Assembly: GCA_025464895.1 (NCBI GenBank)
Contig: JAODMG010000055.1
Span: 1-39,345, forward strand
Source: Microbacteriaceae bacterium
Lineage (GTDB): Bacteria; Actinomycetota; Actinomycetes; Actinomycetales; Microbacteriaceae
Reading direction: 5' to 3'
DNA: 39,345 nt
The notes below the pieces were generated by a model. The model had not been told where the DNA came from, made no database searches, and saw nothing but the letters and a program-made list of their open reading frames with translations. Position 1 is the first letter of the stretch. Each line of letters starts with the position of its first letter. The position numbers and the translations under genes were made by a program. Positions 1 to 8,219 of this stretch are shown here, piece after piece.

Positions 1-1106
1 TCCAGCGTGGAGTTCAGCGGACCGTGGATGTACGCCCAGAGCACCTGCTTCCCCGCGGGGGCCCTGGACCCGTCGAGGATGCTCAGCTGAGTGGCGAGCA
101 CATACGGTGCGCCGGGGACACGTCCCCGCGCGACGGCATTTTCTGCATCCGCGATCTCCGCCCGCGTACCGCCGAGGTGCACGGTCGGCGCGAGTGCGAC
201 TCCGGGGTTGCTCCACGGCACCGGTCCGTCGAGCGCGAAGTCGACCTTGGCAACGCCGTTGGCGCGCCTGAACCGCAGGAGCCGACGCCGGTAACGCGGC
301 GGCAACCGGTCGCCGGCGAAGGTGGCAAGGAACTCCGGCGACGTGTCGAGCAGCGTGACGCGGGCGGGCTCGACATCGGCAGGCGAGCGCACGTCGTGAT
401 CGAGGACGATGCGCCCACCGTGTGCGCGAAAATCGTCGGCGAGTGCGTCGGCGATCGACTGGGACCCGCCGACCGGGAAACCCCAGCCCGCCGCGTGCGC
501 GTGGGCGCCGAGCAGGAGGCCGGCGCCCGCGGTCGCGAGCGACGGCATCCGCCCGCTCGAGTGGGCTGCGACACCGGTGAGCATGGCCGGAGCGACGTCC
601 CCGCGGAATCGCGCATCCCACGCGGGCGAGCCCTGCTCGAGGACCCTGCGGCCGTAATCGAAGACCGTGAGCGGATGCCGCGGGACACGGAGCATCCCGC
701 CGCCGGTGAACTCGACCACGCGTTCGATCTCGTCAACGATGGGCGAGAAGAGGCGATGCTAGGCCGGTCCGTCGCGGCCGAGTCCGTGGACAGTTCGCTC
801 GAGATCGCGGTAGGCCAGACCGGCTCTCCCGCCGTCGAGCGGATGCGCATATGACACCTCTGGAATGATGAACGGCACGCGCTCGGTCAGGCCGAATTCG
901 CGGAAGAACGGTGACGCCAGGGCCGCGGGGTGCACGGCCGAGCACACGTCATGTCGGAAGCCGGGCAGGGTCAACTCCGCGGTGCGGAGGCCCCCGCCGA
1001 CCGCGGAAGCCCGCTCGACCAGCTGGACGTCGAGCCCCGCGCGCGCGAGCGTGACGGCGGCGGCGAGTCCGTTCGGCCCGGCGCCGACGACGACGGCGTC
1101 GATCAT
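1..1106 (-). pseudogene. Phytoene-dehydrogenase-like FAD oxidoreductase, broken by an in-frame TAG and cut by the window edge
   Basis: The reading frame opens at 1106 with a Rossmann FAD-binding segment ([18 protein letters not shown], GxGxxG at residues 8-13), then motifs seen in actinobacterial NAD(P)/FAD-dependent amine-oxidase or phytoene-desaturase-like proteins. At 759-761 there is an in-frame TAG at codon 116. I translated the same frame from about 430 to the window start and found it fully open, with sensible protein such as FRRANGVAKVDFALDGP and QVLWAYIHGPLNSTL. It is also open for at least 15 codons just past the TAG (HRLFSPIVDEIER). The break is therefore one base, not a frameshift. 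The context DGPA-stop-HRLFSPIV fits a lost Trp (TGG to TAG). The start overlaps the stop of the upstream membrane gene as ATGA, so the two are probably co-transcribed. If real, the mutation leaves only the N-terminal FAD-binding part. A sequencing error is the main alternative. The C-terminus lies outside the window. Confidence 0.8.
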
Positions 1107-2542
1107 CGGTGATCCTGGGTGCGGCGAGTCACCGGACGCACGAGCATGCCGATATCCTCGCGCATCCACCAGACGTGGAGCTCGCGGCGCTGTGCCCGCG
1201 TGGCGAACCGGTAGAGGTAGACCCGCGCACGCACCCATCGCGGCGGCGATCCGTGGAACGGGTCGATCCGCAGGAGCTTGAGTGTCTTCGCATCGGCCTC
1301 CAGCAGCCGCACCAGTAGCACCTCGAACCAGCGGCTCTCCCGCGACCCGAGGGCGAGGAACCACATGAGCCAGTCCAGTCGCAGATGATAGGGAGCGAAC
1401 TGGCGCGGGATACGCCGCGGGTCGCCCGGCTTTCCCTTGAATTCGTATGGGAGCCAGACCTGGTCGTCATCCGGAGAGTCGGCAGCGGTGCCCTCGATCA
1501 CGATCTCGTACCGCTGCCTGGTCATGCTGCCGAATGCCCCGTATGCGTTCACGAGGTGCCAGCGGTTGAAGCTCGCGTTCATCAGCTGGTGCCTCGAGAG
1601 CAGGTTTCTTGCCGGCCAGTAGCTCAGGACGAGAATGAGCGCTGATGCCGCCAGCACGACGACCACGAACCAGATCGGCGTGGCGTTGTAGCCGGCCTGC
1701 GCCGGCGAGAGCGAGAACACCGTCCGCCAGACCGAGTCGGAAATCGCCGAGAACGCCAGCACGATCGTGAGCACGTTGAGCCAGGCGAAGTTGCCGGTCA
1801 ACACCAGCCAGAGCTGAGTGAGGATGACGATCGCCGCGGCCACGCTCGCGACGGGCTGCGGAACGAAGAGGAAGAACGGCACGATGAGCTGCGCGAAATG
1901 GCTGCCGAGGACCTCGAAGCGGTGGAACCACTTCGGCGCGAGATGCGCCCACCGGCTCAGCGGATTCGGCATCGGCTGGGTCTCGTGGTGGTAGTAGAGC
2001 GCCGTCAGGTTGCGCCACGACTCGTCGCCACGAATCTTGATCAGGCCGGCGCCGAACTCGAGCCGGAACACCATCCATCGAATGAGCAGGATGACGACGA
2101 GCGGTGGTGCGACCTCGTTCGAACCCAGGAAGGCGACAGTGAAGCCGGACTCGAGCAGGAGGCTCTCCCATCCGAAGCCGTAGAAGGTCTGGCCGATGTT
2201 GACGACAGACAGGTAGGCGAACCAGATCGCGAGGAAGAGCACCATGGAAACCCACGGCGGTCCGAGCTGCGGGAACCCCGCCACGATGCTTGCCGCGATC
2301 GCCGCACCAAACCCCACGACGAGCCGCAGGAGTCGGTCGGAGTAGTGCCAGCGGAACAGCGTCGGTTGCCGCCTGGCATAGGTGGTCTTGAGGAAGCGCG
2401 GCGCCGGGAGGAGTCCGTGTTCGCCGAGAAGCGCCGGGAATTGGGCGGCCGTGGAGAGGAACGCGATGAGGTAGATCGTCGCGGTACCTCGCTGCAACAC
2501 CTGTCGCGCGAGCTCGTAGTCGTCCGCCTGGAACCAGTCCAT
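1103..2542 (-). CDS. Lipase maturation factor family membrane protein
   Basis: The product has 479 residues and starts [20 protein letters not shown] recognise it as a bacterial member of the lipase maturation factor (LMF1/LMF2) family. In animals these ER membrane proteins help lipases fold; the bacterial role is not established. The sequence is rich in hydrophobic segments from about residue 20 to 310, consistent with several membrane helices. It then has a soluble C-terminal part with family-like stretches ([30 protein letters not shown]). The length matches bacterial homologues. It ends in a 4-base ATGA overlap with the downstream FAD oxidoreductase gene, which is now broken, suggesting an operon. 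No strong Shine-Dalgarno is visible; a TAGCGT hexamer sits 10 bases before the ATG. Confidence 0.85.
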   Translation of the reverse strand: MDWFQADDYELARQVLQRGTATIYLIAFLSTAAQFPALLGEHGLLPAPRFLKTTYARRQPTLFRWHYSDRLLRLVVGFGAAIAASIVAGFPQLGPPWVSMVLFLAIWFAYLSVVNIGQTFYGFGWESLLLESGFTVAFLGSNEVAPPLVVILLIRWMVFRLEFGAGLIKIRGDESWRNLTALYYHHETQPMPNPLSRWAHLAPKWFHRFEVLGSHFAQLIVPFFLFVPQPVASVAAAIVILTQLWLVLTGNFAWLNVLTIVLAFSAISDSVWRTVFSLSPAQAGYNATPIWFVVVVLAASALILVLSYWPARNLLSRHQLMNASFNRWHLVNAYGAFGSMTRQRYEIVIEGTAADSPDDDQVWLPYEFKGKPGDPRRIPRQFAPYHLRLDWLMWFLALGSRESRWFEVLLVRLLEADAKTLKLLRIDPFHGSPPRWVRARVYLYRFATRAQRRELHVWWMREDIGMLVRPVTRRTQDHR

Positions 2543-2615
2543 CTCAGGCCCAACGCTAGGCCGACGTCAGATGCGAGGCAATGGTCGCCTGGTCCATGGA
2601 CCAGCGGCCGACAGG

Positions 2616-2888
2616 CTAGTCGGCCGCGGTCACCGGCGGCGCCAGTTCCAGGTATTTCTCGTGCACGAGGGCGGTGGAGAACGGGCCGGCACCAACCGAG
2701 TCCTGCTGCGGTTCGTCGAATTCGACCCACCACATCCGTCCGCCGCCGTTTCGACCCCAGACGCTGTTCAGCGCCGAGCCTCCTGCCCGTACGATGATCG
2801 CACTCGGTTCGTTCGGCCATGGCGACGGATCCGCGGCGGATGCATCGCGCAGATGAACTTGCGCGCCGACCCCGAAGTCCGCGGTCAT
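2616..2888 (-). CDS. Small conserved protein of unknown function
   Basis: A 90-residue soluble protein. Its core (IIVRAGGSALNSVWGRNGGGRMWWVEFDEPQ, quoted in part as GGGRMWWVEFDEPQ) and tail (STALVHEKYLELAPP) look like a small conserved actinobacterial protein. I cannot assign a function. The many beta-strand-like, Gly-rich turns suggest a compact beta fold. No signal peptide or membrane segment is visible. It lies on the same strand as the lipase maturation factor gene, 73 bases upstream of it, and could be its operon leader. The start at 2888 is the only ATG that keeps the Val-Gly-Ala-Gln-Val opening strand. Confidence 0.6.
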   Translation of the reverse strand: MTADFGVGAQVHLRDASAADPSPWPNEPSAIIVRAGGSALNSVWGRNGGGRMWWVEFDEPQQDSVGAGPFSTALVHEKYLELAPPVTAAD

Positions 2889-2936
2889 CGATCCAGCGTC
2901 ATCGGGCTGCCGTCATCCCGCTACCCGTCATCCTGA

Positions 2937-3113
2937 CTAGCGGTCGAGACGCTTGAGGACGTGCACCGGGATCGCGAGCGAGAGCGCAATCGCCAGGATG
3001 CCGCCGATGAACATCACACCCGGCAGGGCGATGCCGGTGCCGAACGAATAGCCCATGAGGAGAATGCCCCCGACGAACAGGGCGAATGCGACCACAAAAG
3101 CGACGATGTTCAT
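2937..3113 (-). CDS. 58-residue small membrane protein (absent from the ORF track)
   Basis: This ORF is too short for the supplied track. It reads MNIVAFVVAFALFVGGILLM, then a short loop and a second helix (GVMFIGGILAIALSLAIPVH), and ends VLKRLDR. It has two predicted membrane helices (about residues 3-21 and 32-50) with a positively charged C-terminal tail, so the tail is probably cytoplasmic. I do not recognise a named family, although two-helix proteins of this kind ending in a basic tail are common in Microbacteriaceae. The start is supported by TAAAGT exactly six bases before the ATG, the geometry of a leaderless promoter. The overlapping 76-residue frame in the track (2899-3129) is a shadow. 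Confidence 0.7.
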   Translation of the reverse strand: MNIVAFVVAFALFVGGILLMGYSFGTGIALPGVMFIGGILAIALSLAIPVHVLKRLDR

Positions 3114-3119
3114 GCGCCA

Positions 3120-3125
3120 ACTTTA
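3120..3125 (-). promoter_or_regulatory. Putative -10 element for leaderless transcription of the 58-residue membrane protein
   Basis: TAAAGT on the minus strand is followed by six bases (TGGCGC) and the ATG at 3113. There is no Shine-Dalgarno. This matches TANNNT-N6-start as seen upstream of several other genes here. Confidence 0.45.
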
Positions 3126-3177
3126 GCAAGCCCGCAGAGCGAAATCGGCCTACTCCGTCGTCTCGTCCCGATCGACG

Positions 3178-4707
3178 TCACCGTGTGCCGCCGCCGGGAG
3201 GCAGGAGGATCCCCGTATCGAGCAATTCGCGGATGCTGGGCAGCAGCTGTCCAAGCAGCGCGGAGTCATCCGCCTCCAGCAGTTCGGCGAGCGCGGCACT
3301 GATCGCGCGCACGCTGAGTTCGCCGTCGCAGGCACCGACCAGCGCGGCGAGAGCGGTGTCTGCCGCAATCGTGCGCCCGAAACCGCCACCCTGGCGCAGC
3401 GTGATCACCGTCGGGTGCTCCTCCCCCGGCCAGTAGTGACGCTCTTCCGTCACGTCTGACGCGACGGTGAGGGTGGCCAGCGCGAGCGATTGGTCCGAGA
3501 GCCGCGCCTGCCAGTCGTGCGAGGACAGGCAGGCGGCCAGGTGGGCGCCGAGCCCAGCGGCATTGCTGCCGAGCGCACCATGCAGGCGTTCCATCCTCCT
3601 GAAGGCGGGGTCGCCCGGTGCAGGACGCCGCAACAGCAGGTACCCGAAACCGACCTTCTCCACCCCGCGGGCTTCGAAGTCGTCCAGCCAAGCCTCGTAG
3701 AGCCGGTCGAATTCCGGGGTGCCGTGACGGGTGCCGCCATCGCGGATCCATGTCTCGGCGTAGCCGGCGACATCCTGCACATCACGCTCGATGACCCAGG
3801 CGTCGAGCCCCGTGCCATCGAGCCAGCCGGCGACCCGGTCGAGTCCGTCCTCGCCGTGGCGATATTCCCAGTTGCCGAGCAACTGGGCAATGCCGCCAGT
3901 GGCCAGATGTTCGGCAGCATCCCGGATCACGCCGGCGACGAGCGCATCGCCGATCATGCCGCCGTCCCGGTATTCGTAGGCCGGAACCCCAGCGGTCCTC
4001 GGTGTGATCACGAACGGCGGATTCGACACCATCTGGGAGACGCGCTCCCCGGCGACCGGCTCGAACAGGCTCCCGTGCCGGAATTCGATCGTGGTGATTC
4101 CGTTCAGTTCTGCGTTGAAAGCGGCCAGCTCCAGGGCGCGCTCAGAGATGTCGGTGGCGATCACCCGGCCCGCGTGGCGCGAGGCGTGAAGGGCCTGGAT
4201 GCCACATCCGGTGCCGAGGTCGAGCACCGTGTCCACTGGGTTGCCGATCATCAACCCGGTCAGGGTCATCGATGCCCCGCCGACGCCGAGCACGTGGTCC
4301 TCGCGAAGTGGCTCACCGGTCGACAGCTCGCCGAGGTCCGATGCGATCCACCAGCTACCGGCACCCCGATCGTCGATGAAGCTGTACGGACGCAGGTCGA
4401 TGAGCGGCCCGACTACTCCCGCGCGTTGTTCGACGAGTCCGAGCGCGATGGCTCCGTCGACGCCGAGGACGGGAAGCGAGCGCTCGAGCTCGACGACCGG
4501 AACCGGCATCCCGAGCACGAACAGGGTCGCGAGCGTTGCCGCGGGGTCCGGGCGTGGTGCAGAACGCAGCGCCCTCAGCGCCGGAATTCTCTGGCCCCTG
4601 GACAGGGCGGCTTCCGCCTGGTCGCCCCACAGTGCGGGAAGCCGTTCGACGGTGTAGCGGGCGGTGCTGAGGTCGGACTTCAGCTTGGCGATGAGAACGG
4701 AATCCAC
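3178..4707 (-). CDS. Two-domain class I SAM-dependent methyltransferase (DUF7059-type N-terminus)
   Basis: About 509 residues from the chosen GTG start (VDSVLIAKLKSDLSTARYTV). The N-terminal region (about 1-150) resembles the DUF7059 domain found ahead of actinobacterial methyltransferases. It is followed by a Rossmann methyltransferase core with motif I (DTVLDLGTGCGIQALHAS), an acidic end of strand 2 (VIATDISERAL), and motif IV (VSNPPFVITPR). The NPPF signature belongs to enzymes that methylate amide, guanine or adenine nitrogens, as in PrmC/HemK or RlmG/RsmC. The substrate here is unknown. A C-terminal part of about 150 residues has no motif I recognise. The track starts at 4866, but that would run into the divergent regulator's promoter; GTG at 4725 is the other candidate start. 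No clear ribosome binding site decides between them. Confidence 0.8.
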   Translation of the reverse strand: MDSVLIAKLKSDLSTARYTVERLPALWGDQAEAALSRGQRIPALRALRSAPRPDPAATLATLFVLGMPVPVVELERSLPVLGVDGAIALGLVEQRAGVVGPLIDLRPYSFIDDRGAGSWWIASDLGELSTGEPLREDHVLGVGGASMTLTGLMIGNPVDTVLDLGTGCGIQALHASRHAGRVIATDISERALELAAFNAELNGITTIEFRHGSLFEPVAGERVSQMVSNPPFVITPRTAGVPAYEYRDGGMIGDALVAGVIRDAAEHLATGGIAQLLGNWEYRHGEDGLDRVAGWLDGTGLDAWVIERDVQDVAGYAETWIRDGGTRHGTPEFDRLYEAWLDDFEARGVEKVGFGYLLLRRPAPGDPAFRRMERLHGALGSNAAGLGAHLAACLSSHDWQARLSDQSLALATLTVASDVTEERHYWPGEEHPTVITLRQGGGFGRTIAADTALAALVGACDGELSVRAISAALAELLEADDSALLGQLLPSIRELLDTGILLPPGGGTR

Positions 4708-4839
4708 TCCGCTATTCAAGTACACCGTCGATGCGGCTGCCCCCGCCGACCCGTCCGGCCACGCGAATGGCGGCCCCTGAACATCGTCTCGCTCATTACG
4801 CGCGTCGCTGCGGCATCCTTCCCATCGGGGTGGGAAGAT

Positions 4840-4854
4840 GTTTACACTGTCCAC
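4840..4854. promoter_or_regulatory. Putative TetR operator between the methyltransferase and TetR genes
   Basis: The 15-mer GTTTACACTGTCCAC has GTnnACAnTGTnnAC symmetry around its centre. It sits about 50 bases before the TetR start and about 130 bases before the divergent methyltransferase start. This is where an autoregulatory TetR operator would lie. The assignment rests on symmetry and location only. Confidence 0.45.
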
Positions 4855-4904
4855 AATCGCACTCAATCCGGATCATGTCTACAGCGACCGGCGAAAGGCT
4901 TCCG

Positions 4905-5537
4905 ATGGCAATTCCCGGCGCGCGCGCGAGCTACCGTCACGGCGATCTGCGCGACGCGCTCGTTCAGGTGGGCCTGGAATTGGCGCGGGCCGGTGGGCCC
5001 GATGCCGTGGTGCTGAGGCAGGCCACCAGGGAGGCCGGCGTCTCGCCGAACGCCGCGTACCGTCATTTTGCCGATCGCAACGCGCTGTTGCAGGCGGTCT
5101 CGGATGCCGCACTCGGCCTCGCGGCGGACCGCATGGAAGCAGAGATCGCCGCCGCCCCCGTCGCTGACGACCCGGCCACGCGAGCGCGCGAGAGGCTGCG
5201 CGCCGTCGGCGCCGGCTACATCCATTTCGCCAGGGAAGAACCCGGCCTGTTCCGAACCGCGTTCTCGGTGCCGGACAACCTGCAGAACCAGGCATCGGCA
5301 ACCAAGGCCGGCCGTGGTGGCCAGACACCGTTCGAGCTGGTCGGCGCCGCGCTCGACGCGCTGGTCGCGGCCGACGTCCTCCCCCGGTCTCGACGGCAGA
5401 ATGCCGAGTTCCTGGCCTGGTCCGCCGTGCACGGACTCGGGATGCTCGTGATCGACGGACCACTACGCGGCCTAACCGACCAGATGGTGGATGACGCGAC
5501 TGCCCGCCTGCTCGACATGGTCGATCGCGGCCTCTGA
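4905..5537 (+). CDS. TetR/AcrR-family transcriptional regulator with WHG-type C-terminal domain
   Basis: A 210-residue regulator. The N-terminal helix-turn-helix region is plain: SYRHGDLRDALVQVGLELA, then LRQATREAGVSPNAAYRHFADR, where the recognition helix is SPNAAYRHF. The C-terminal part (GAGYIHFAREEPGLFRTAF and LAWSAVHGLGMLVIDGPLR) matches the WHG ligand-binding domain, named for the motif that appears here as SAVHGLG. The start at 4905 has AAAGG seven bases upstream. The ATG at 4875, which would add ten residues, has none. It diverges from the methyltransferase, and the shared intergenic palindrome suggests it controls itself and possibly that gene. The ligand is unknown. Confidence 0.88.
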   Translation: MAIPGARASYRHGDLRDALVQVGLELARAGGPDAVVLRQATREAGVSPNAAYRHFADRNALLQAVSDAALGLAADRMEAEIAAAPVADDPATRARERLRAVGAGYIHFAREEPGLFRTAFSVPDNLQNQASATKAGRGGQTPFELVGAALDALVAADVLPRSRRQNAEFLAWSAVHGLGMLVIDGPLRGLTDQMVDDATARLLDMVDRGL

Positions 5538-5578
5538 TCTGTCGCGACGCCGAGCCGACCGGGGGCATACTCGGTGCT

Positions 5579-6019
5579 ATGAGATTCGCTGCGACAGTCA
5601 AGGGTGCCGGCACGACGGCGACCGGCATCCCGGTTCCGGAGGACGTGTTTTCGAGCCTCGGCCCCGGTCGTAGGCACGCCGTCGTCGTCACGATCGGCGA
5701 CTACAGCTACCGCAGCACCGTTGCACCATACAACGGCGAGATCATGCTGCCGCTGAGTGCGGAGCACCGCACTGCGGCCGGAGTCGTGGCAGGTGACCGG
5801 ATAGACGTCACCCTCGAGATCGACTCCAAGCCGCGGGAGGTGGATGTTCCGTCCGACCTCGCGATCGCGCTCAGCTCGACCCCCGACGCCGCTCGCGCCT
5901 TCGAGGCGCTGTCGTACAGCAACAAACGCCGGCACGTGCTCTCAATCGAAGGAGCGAAGGCCGCGGATACTCGCGCGCGGCGAATCGAGAAGACGATCGG
6001 CGAGTTGCTCGGACCCTGA
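5579..6019 (+). CDS. DUF1905 / YdeI-OmpD-associated protein
   Basis: A 146-residue protein in two parts. Residues 1-85 form a beta-rich DUF1905 domain (MRFAATVKGAGTTATGIPVP, then GEIMLPLSAEHR and GDRIDVTLEID). Residues 90-146 form an OmdA/YdeI-like helical domain (DAARAFEALSYSNKRRHVLS, ARRIEKTIGELL). Related proteins are annotated 'bacteriocin-protection, YdeI or OmpD-associated' from weak genetic evidence; the biochemical role is unknown. It lies 41 bases after the TetR stop on the same strand. The upstream CATACT seven bases before the ATG, with no Shine-Dalgarno, suggests its own leaderless promoter rather than co-transcription. Confidence 0.85.
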   Translation: MRFAATVKGAGTTATGIPVPEDVFSSLGPGRRHAVVVTIGDYSYRSTVAPYNGEIMLPLSAEHRTAAGVVAGDRIDVTLEIDSKPREVDVPSDLAIALSSTPDAARAFEALSYSNKRRHVLSIEGAKAADTRARRIEKTIGELLGP

Positions 6020-6119
6020 TCGTTCGGGCGATCCCGACGGTCCTGAAGGGGATTCTGGGCATTCGTCAGGCGGTTATTCGATAGTCGTCGGATCCATCGC
6101 GGATGTCGGCGGTGGAGCG

Positions 6120-6125
6120 TAGATT
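6120..6125 (+). promoter_or_regulatory. Putative -10 element for leaderless transcription of the VOC gene
   Basis: TAGATT followed by seven bases and the ATG at 6133, with no Shine-Dalgarno between. This supports 6133 rather than the upstream ATG at 6103, which would place the promoter inside the gene. Confidence 0.4.
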
Positions 6126-6132
6126 TCGGCGC

Positions 6133-6501
6133 ATGGACTGGAAAATCGAACTCATTCCCGTGCCCGTGACGGACGTCGACCGGGCGAAGTCGTTCTACGT
6201 CGACCAGGTCGGTTACAACGCCGACCACGACCATCAGGTCACCCCGCAACTCAGGTTCGTGCAGCTGACCCCTCCCGGGTCGGCGTGCTCGATCGTCATC
6301 GGTGACGGCATCACCGACATGGTTCCCGGCTCCCAGAACATCCAACTCGTCGTGACGGACGCGGATGCCGCCAGAGCCCAACTCATCGCCGCCGGGGTCG
6401 ATGCGAGCGAGGTGGACAATCAACCGTGGGGTCGTTTCGTGTACTTTGCCGACCCGGACGGCAACCGCTGGTCGGTGCAGGAGATCGTCAGCGCAAGTTA
6501 G
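6133..6501 (+). CDS. VOC (glyoxalase/bleomycin-resistance fold) family protein
   Basis: A 122-residue single-domain protein with two beta-alpha-beta-beta-beta modules. The first is IELIPVPVTDVDRAKSFYVD, the second NIQLVVTDADAARAQLIAAG. The closing FVYFADPDGNRWSVQEI is the usual end of the VOC fold. The family includes glyoxalase I, extradiol dioxygenases and antibiotic-binding proteins, so the substrate cannot be read from the sequence. The start at 6133 aligns with the common start of the family; the track's 6103 start adds ten unlikely residues. It ends 13 bases from the convergent sigma factor gene. Confidence 0.88.
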   Translation: MDWKIELIPVPVTDVDRAKSFYVDQVGYNADHDHQVTPQLRFVQLTPPGSACSIVIGDGITDMVPGSQNIQLVVTDADAARAQLIAAGVDASEVDNQPWGRFVYFADPDGNRWSVQEIVSAS

Positions 6502-6513
6502 CGACGGCACCAA

Positions 6514-7770
6514 CTAGTCCAATTCGGCGATCCTCCGGGCGAAGAAGCGTCGCTCCGGTTCGGATGGGGCCAGGGCGATGGCGTCCCGGTAACAGAGGAT
6601 CGCGTCATCCGCCCTGCCCAATCGCCGCAGCAGGTCGCCCCGCGCCGCCGCAAGAAGGTAGTAGTCGGCGAGCACCGGCTGGAGGCTGGAGACCAGCGCA
6701 AGGCCGACCTCCGGTCCATCGAGCATGGCGACGGCGATCGCCCGGCTCAGCTCGATCACCGGTGACGGATGTATCACCCGTAGTTGATCGTAGAGCTCCA
6801 CGATCTGCGCCCAGTCGGTCTCGTCGGCGGTGGCCGCCTCCGCCTGGCAGGCCGCGATTGCCGCCTGTACCTGATAGCTCCCCGGCCGGCGTCGGCGAAG
6901 GGCGCTCTCCAGGATGCTGAGGCCTTCGTCGATGGCACCGCGATCCCAGAGGCCGCGATCCTGCTCCTCGAGCGTGAGCGGAACCCCGTCCTCGCCCATC
7001 CGCGCGTCCCTCCTGGAGTCCTGCAGCAGCATGAGCGCGAGCAGCCCCGTCGCCTCCGGCTCATCCGGCATGAGCTGCACGAGCGCCCTGGTGACCCGAA
7101 TCGCTTCACTGGCGAGAGGGCGGGATGAGGCGCTGTACCCCTCGTTGAACAACAGGTACAGCACGGCGAGCACTCCCCCGAGCCGTTCGCCCAGGAGGTG
7201 CGCCGGCGGCACCCGATACGGAATGCCGGCGTTCTTGATCTTGCGCTTCGCCCGCACCAATCGCTGCGACATCGCCTGTTCCGGCAGCAGGAACCCACGA
7301 GCGATCTGGGCGGTGCTGAGCCCGGCCACGGTGCGAAGGGTCAGCGCGACGCGGGCCTCCGGCGTCAGTGCGGGATGGCAGCAGGTGAAGATCAGCCGCA
7401 GCCGATCGTCGACGATCTCGTCGTCGCGGTCGTACTCTGCTGCCCACGATTCCAGCTCGTTCATGATTCCGATTTCCCTCAGTTTCGAGGCTTCGGATGC
7501 CGCACGCCGCAGCCTATCGACCGCGCGGTTCTTCGCCGCCGTCGTCAGCCAAGCTCCCGGATTGCGCGGAACCCCGTCGCGCGCCCATCGTTGTAGCGCG
7601 AGCTCGAAGGCATCCTGCGCCGAATCCTCGGCAAGGCTCCAGTCGCCGGTGATGCGAATCAGGGTGGCGATGATCCGCCCCCAATCGGACTCGTACGCCG
7701 TAGCGACTGCGGCGGCGACCACCGCCGTTGCCGAATCGGCGTCGGCGACGGTCGGCGCGGAGCGAGCCAT
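6514..7770 (-). CDS. ECF42-type RNA polymerase sigma factor with C-terminal TPR-like extension
   Basis: 418 residues from the ATG at 7770; the track's longer frame runs into the upstream gene. Region 2 is visible (WSLAEDSAQDAFELALQRW and PGAWLTTAAKNRAVDRLRR), then region 4 (ALTLRTVAGLSTAQIARGFL). A DUF6596/TPR-like extension of about 200 residues follows (LYLLFNEGYSASS, LPVLADYYLLAAARGDLLRR-like repeats). This is the ECF42 layout, in which no anti-sigma factor is present and the extension is thought to control activity. The gene overlaps its DGPF partner by ATGA, the usual context of this group. Targets are unknown, but autoregulation of the pair is likely. Confidence 0.9.
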   Translation of the reverse strand: MARSAPTVADADSATAVVAAAVATAYESDWGRIIATLIRITGDWSLAEDSAQDAFELALQRWARDGVPRNPGAWLTTAAKNRAVDRLRRAASEASKLREIGIMNELESWAAEYDRDDEIVDDRLRLIFTCCHPALTPEARVALTLRTVAGLSTAQIARGFLLPEQAMSQRLVRAKRKIKNAGIPYRVPPAHLLGERLGGVLAVLYLLFNEGYSASSRPLASEAIRVTRALVQLMPDEPEATGLLALMLLQDSRRDARMGEDGVPLTLEEQDRGLWDRGAIDEGLSILESALRRRRPGSYQVQAAIAACQAEAATADETDWAQIVELYDQLRVIHPSPVIELSRAIAVAMLDGPEVGLALVSSLQPVLADYYLLAAARGDLLRRLGRADDAILCYRDAIALAPSEPERRFFARRIAELD

Positions 7771-8105
7771 CAGGCCTCGAAGGGCCAGAACGGTCTGATC
7801 TCGATCCGGCCGAAGCGGGCCATCGGATGCTTGGATGCGACCTCGATCGCCTCGTCGAGGTCGTTGCACTCGAGCACGTCGAAGCCGGCTATCCACTCCT
7901 TGGTCTCGGCGAACGGACCATCGGTCACGAGGAGCTCGTCCCCGCGCATCCGCACGGTCGTCGCGTCCTCCACCGGCCGGAGCCGATCTCCGAGCACCGA
8001 TATTCCGCGGCGGTCGTTCTCGGCCACCCACTCCTCGATGTTGTCGAGGCCGGCGTCGTATTTTTCCGCCTCCGGGTCGGTAGCGATGAAAAGCATGTAG
8101 CGCAT
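7770..8105 (-). CDS. YCII-related (DGPF domain) protein, partner of the ECF42 sigma factor
   Basis: A 111-residue protein with a ferredoxin-like YCII fold. It contains the namesake motif (LVTDGPFAETKEWIAGF) and a typical ending (HPMARFGRIEIRPFWPF). Genes of this family almost always adjoin ECF41/ECF42 sigma genes, and here the stop overlaps the sigma start as ATGA. In ECF42 systems the DGPF genes are thought to be regulon members rather than anti-sigma factors; their reaction is unknown. The start is well supported by GAGGAG seven bases upstream. Confidence 0.92.
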   Translation of the reverse strand: MRYMLFIATDPEAEKYDAGLDNIEEWVAENDRRGISVLGDRLRPVEDATTVRMRGDELLVTDGPFAETKEWIAGFDVLECNDLDEAIEVASKHPMARFGRIEIRPFWPFEA

Positions 8106-8159
8106 TCGGTTCTCCTCGTGTTCAGACCGCAGGTGAATATTCCGACGGTATGTGAATAC

Positions 8160-8186
8160 GACGAACGGCGGAAGGCCAAACAGACA
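8160..8186 (-). promoter_or_regulatory. Possible ECF42-type promoter of the DGPF-sigma operon
   Basis: On the minus strand TGTCTG (8181-8186) is separated by 17 bases from CGTC (8160-8163), about 55 bases before the DGPF start. As I recall, ECF42 promoters have TGTCGA near -35 and a CG(A/T)C-like -10, so this is a near match. A single site cannot establish it. Confidence 0.35.
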
Positions 8187-8219
8187 GCGCGAGCAGATTA
8201 GGCGGAAGATGCCACTGGA

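Noticed and set aside
759-761. Programmed readthrough or pyrrolysine at TAG
   Set aside because: There is no sign of a pyrrolysine or suppression system, and a simple transition from TGG is sufficient.
24-854. Plus-strand frame of 276 residues and minus-strand 255-residue frame at the left edge
   Set aside because: Both are shadows of the broken oxidoreductase frame, which gives family-like protein through the same bases.
3490-5016. Plus-strand frame of 508 residues opposite the methyltransferase
   Set aside because: The protein is low-complexity and lacks recognisable motifs; the minus-strand methyltransferase has clear motif I and NPPF.
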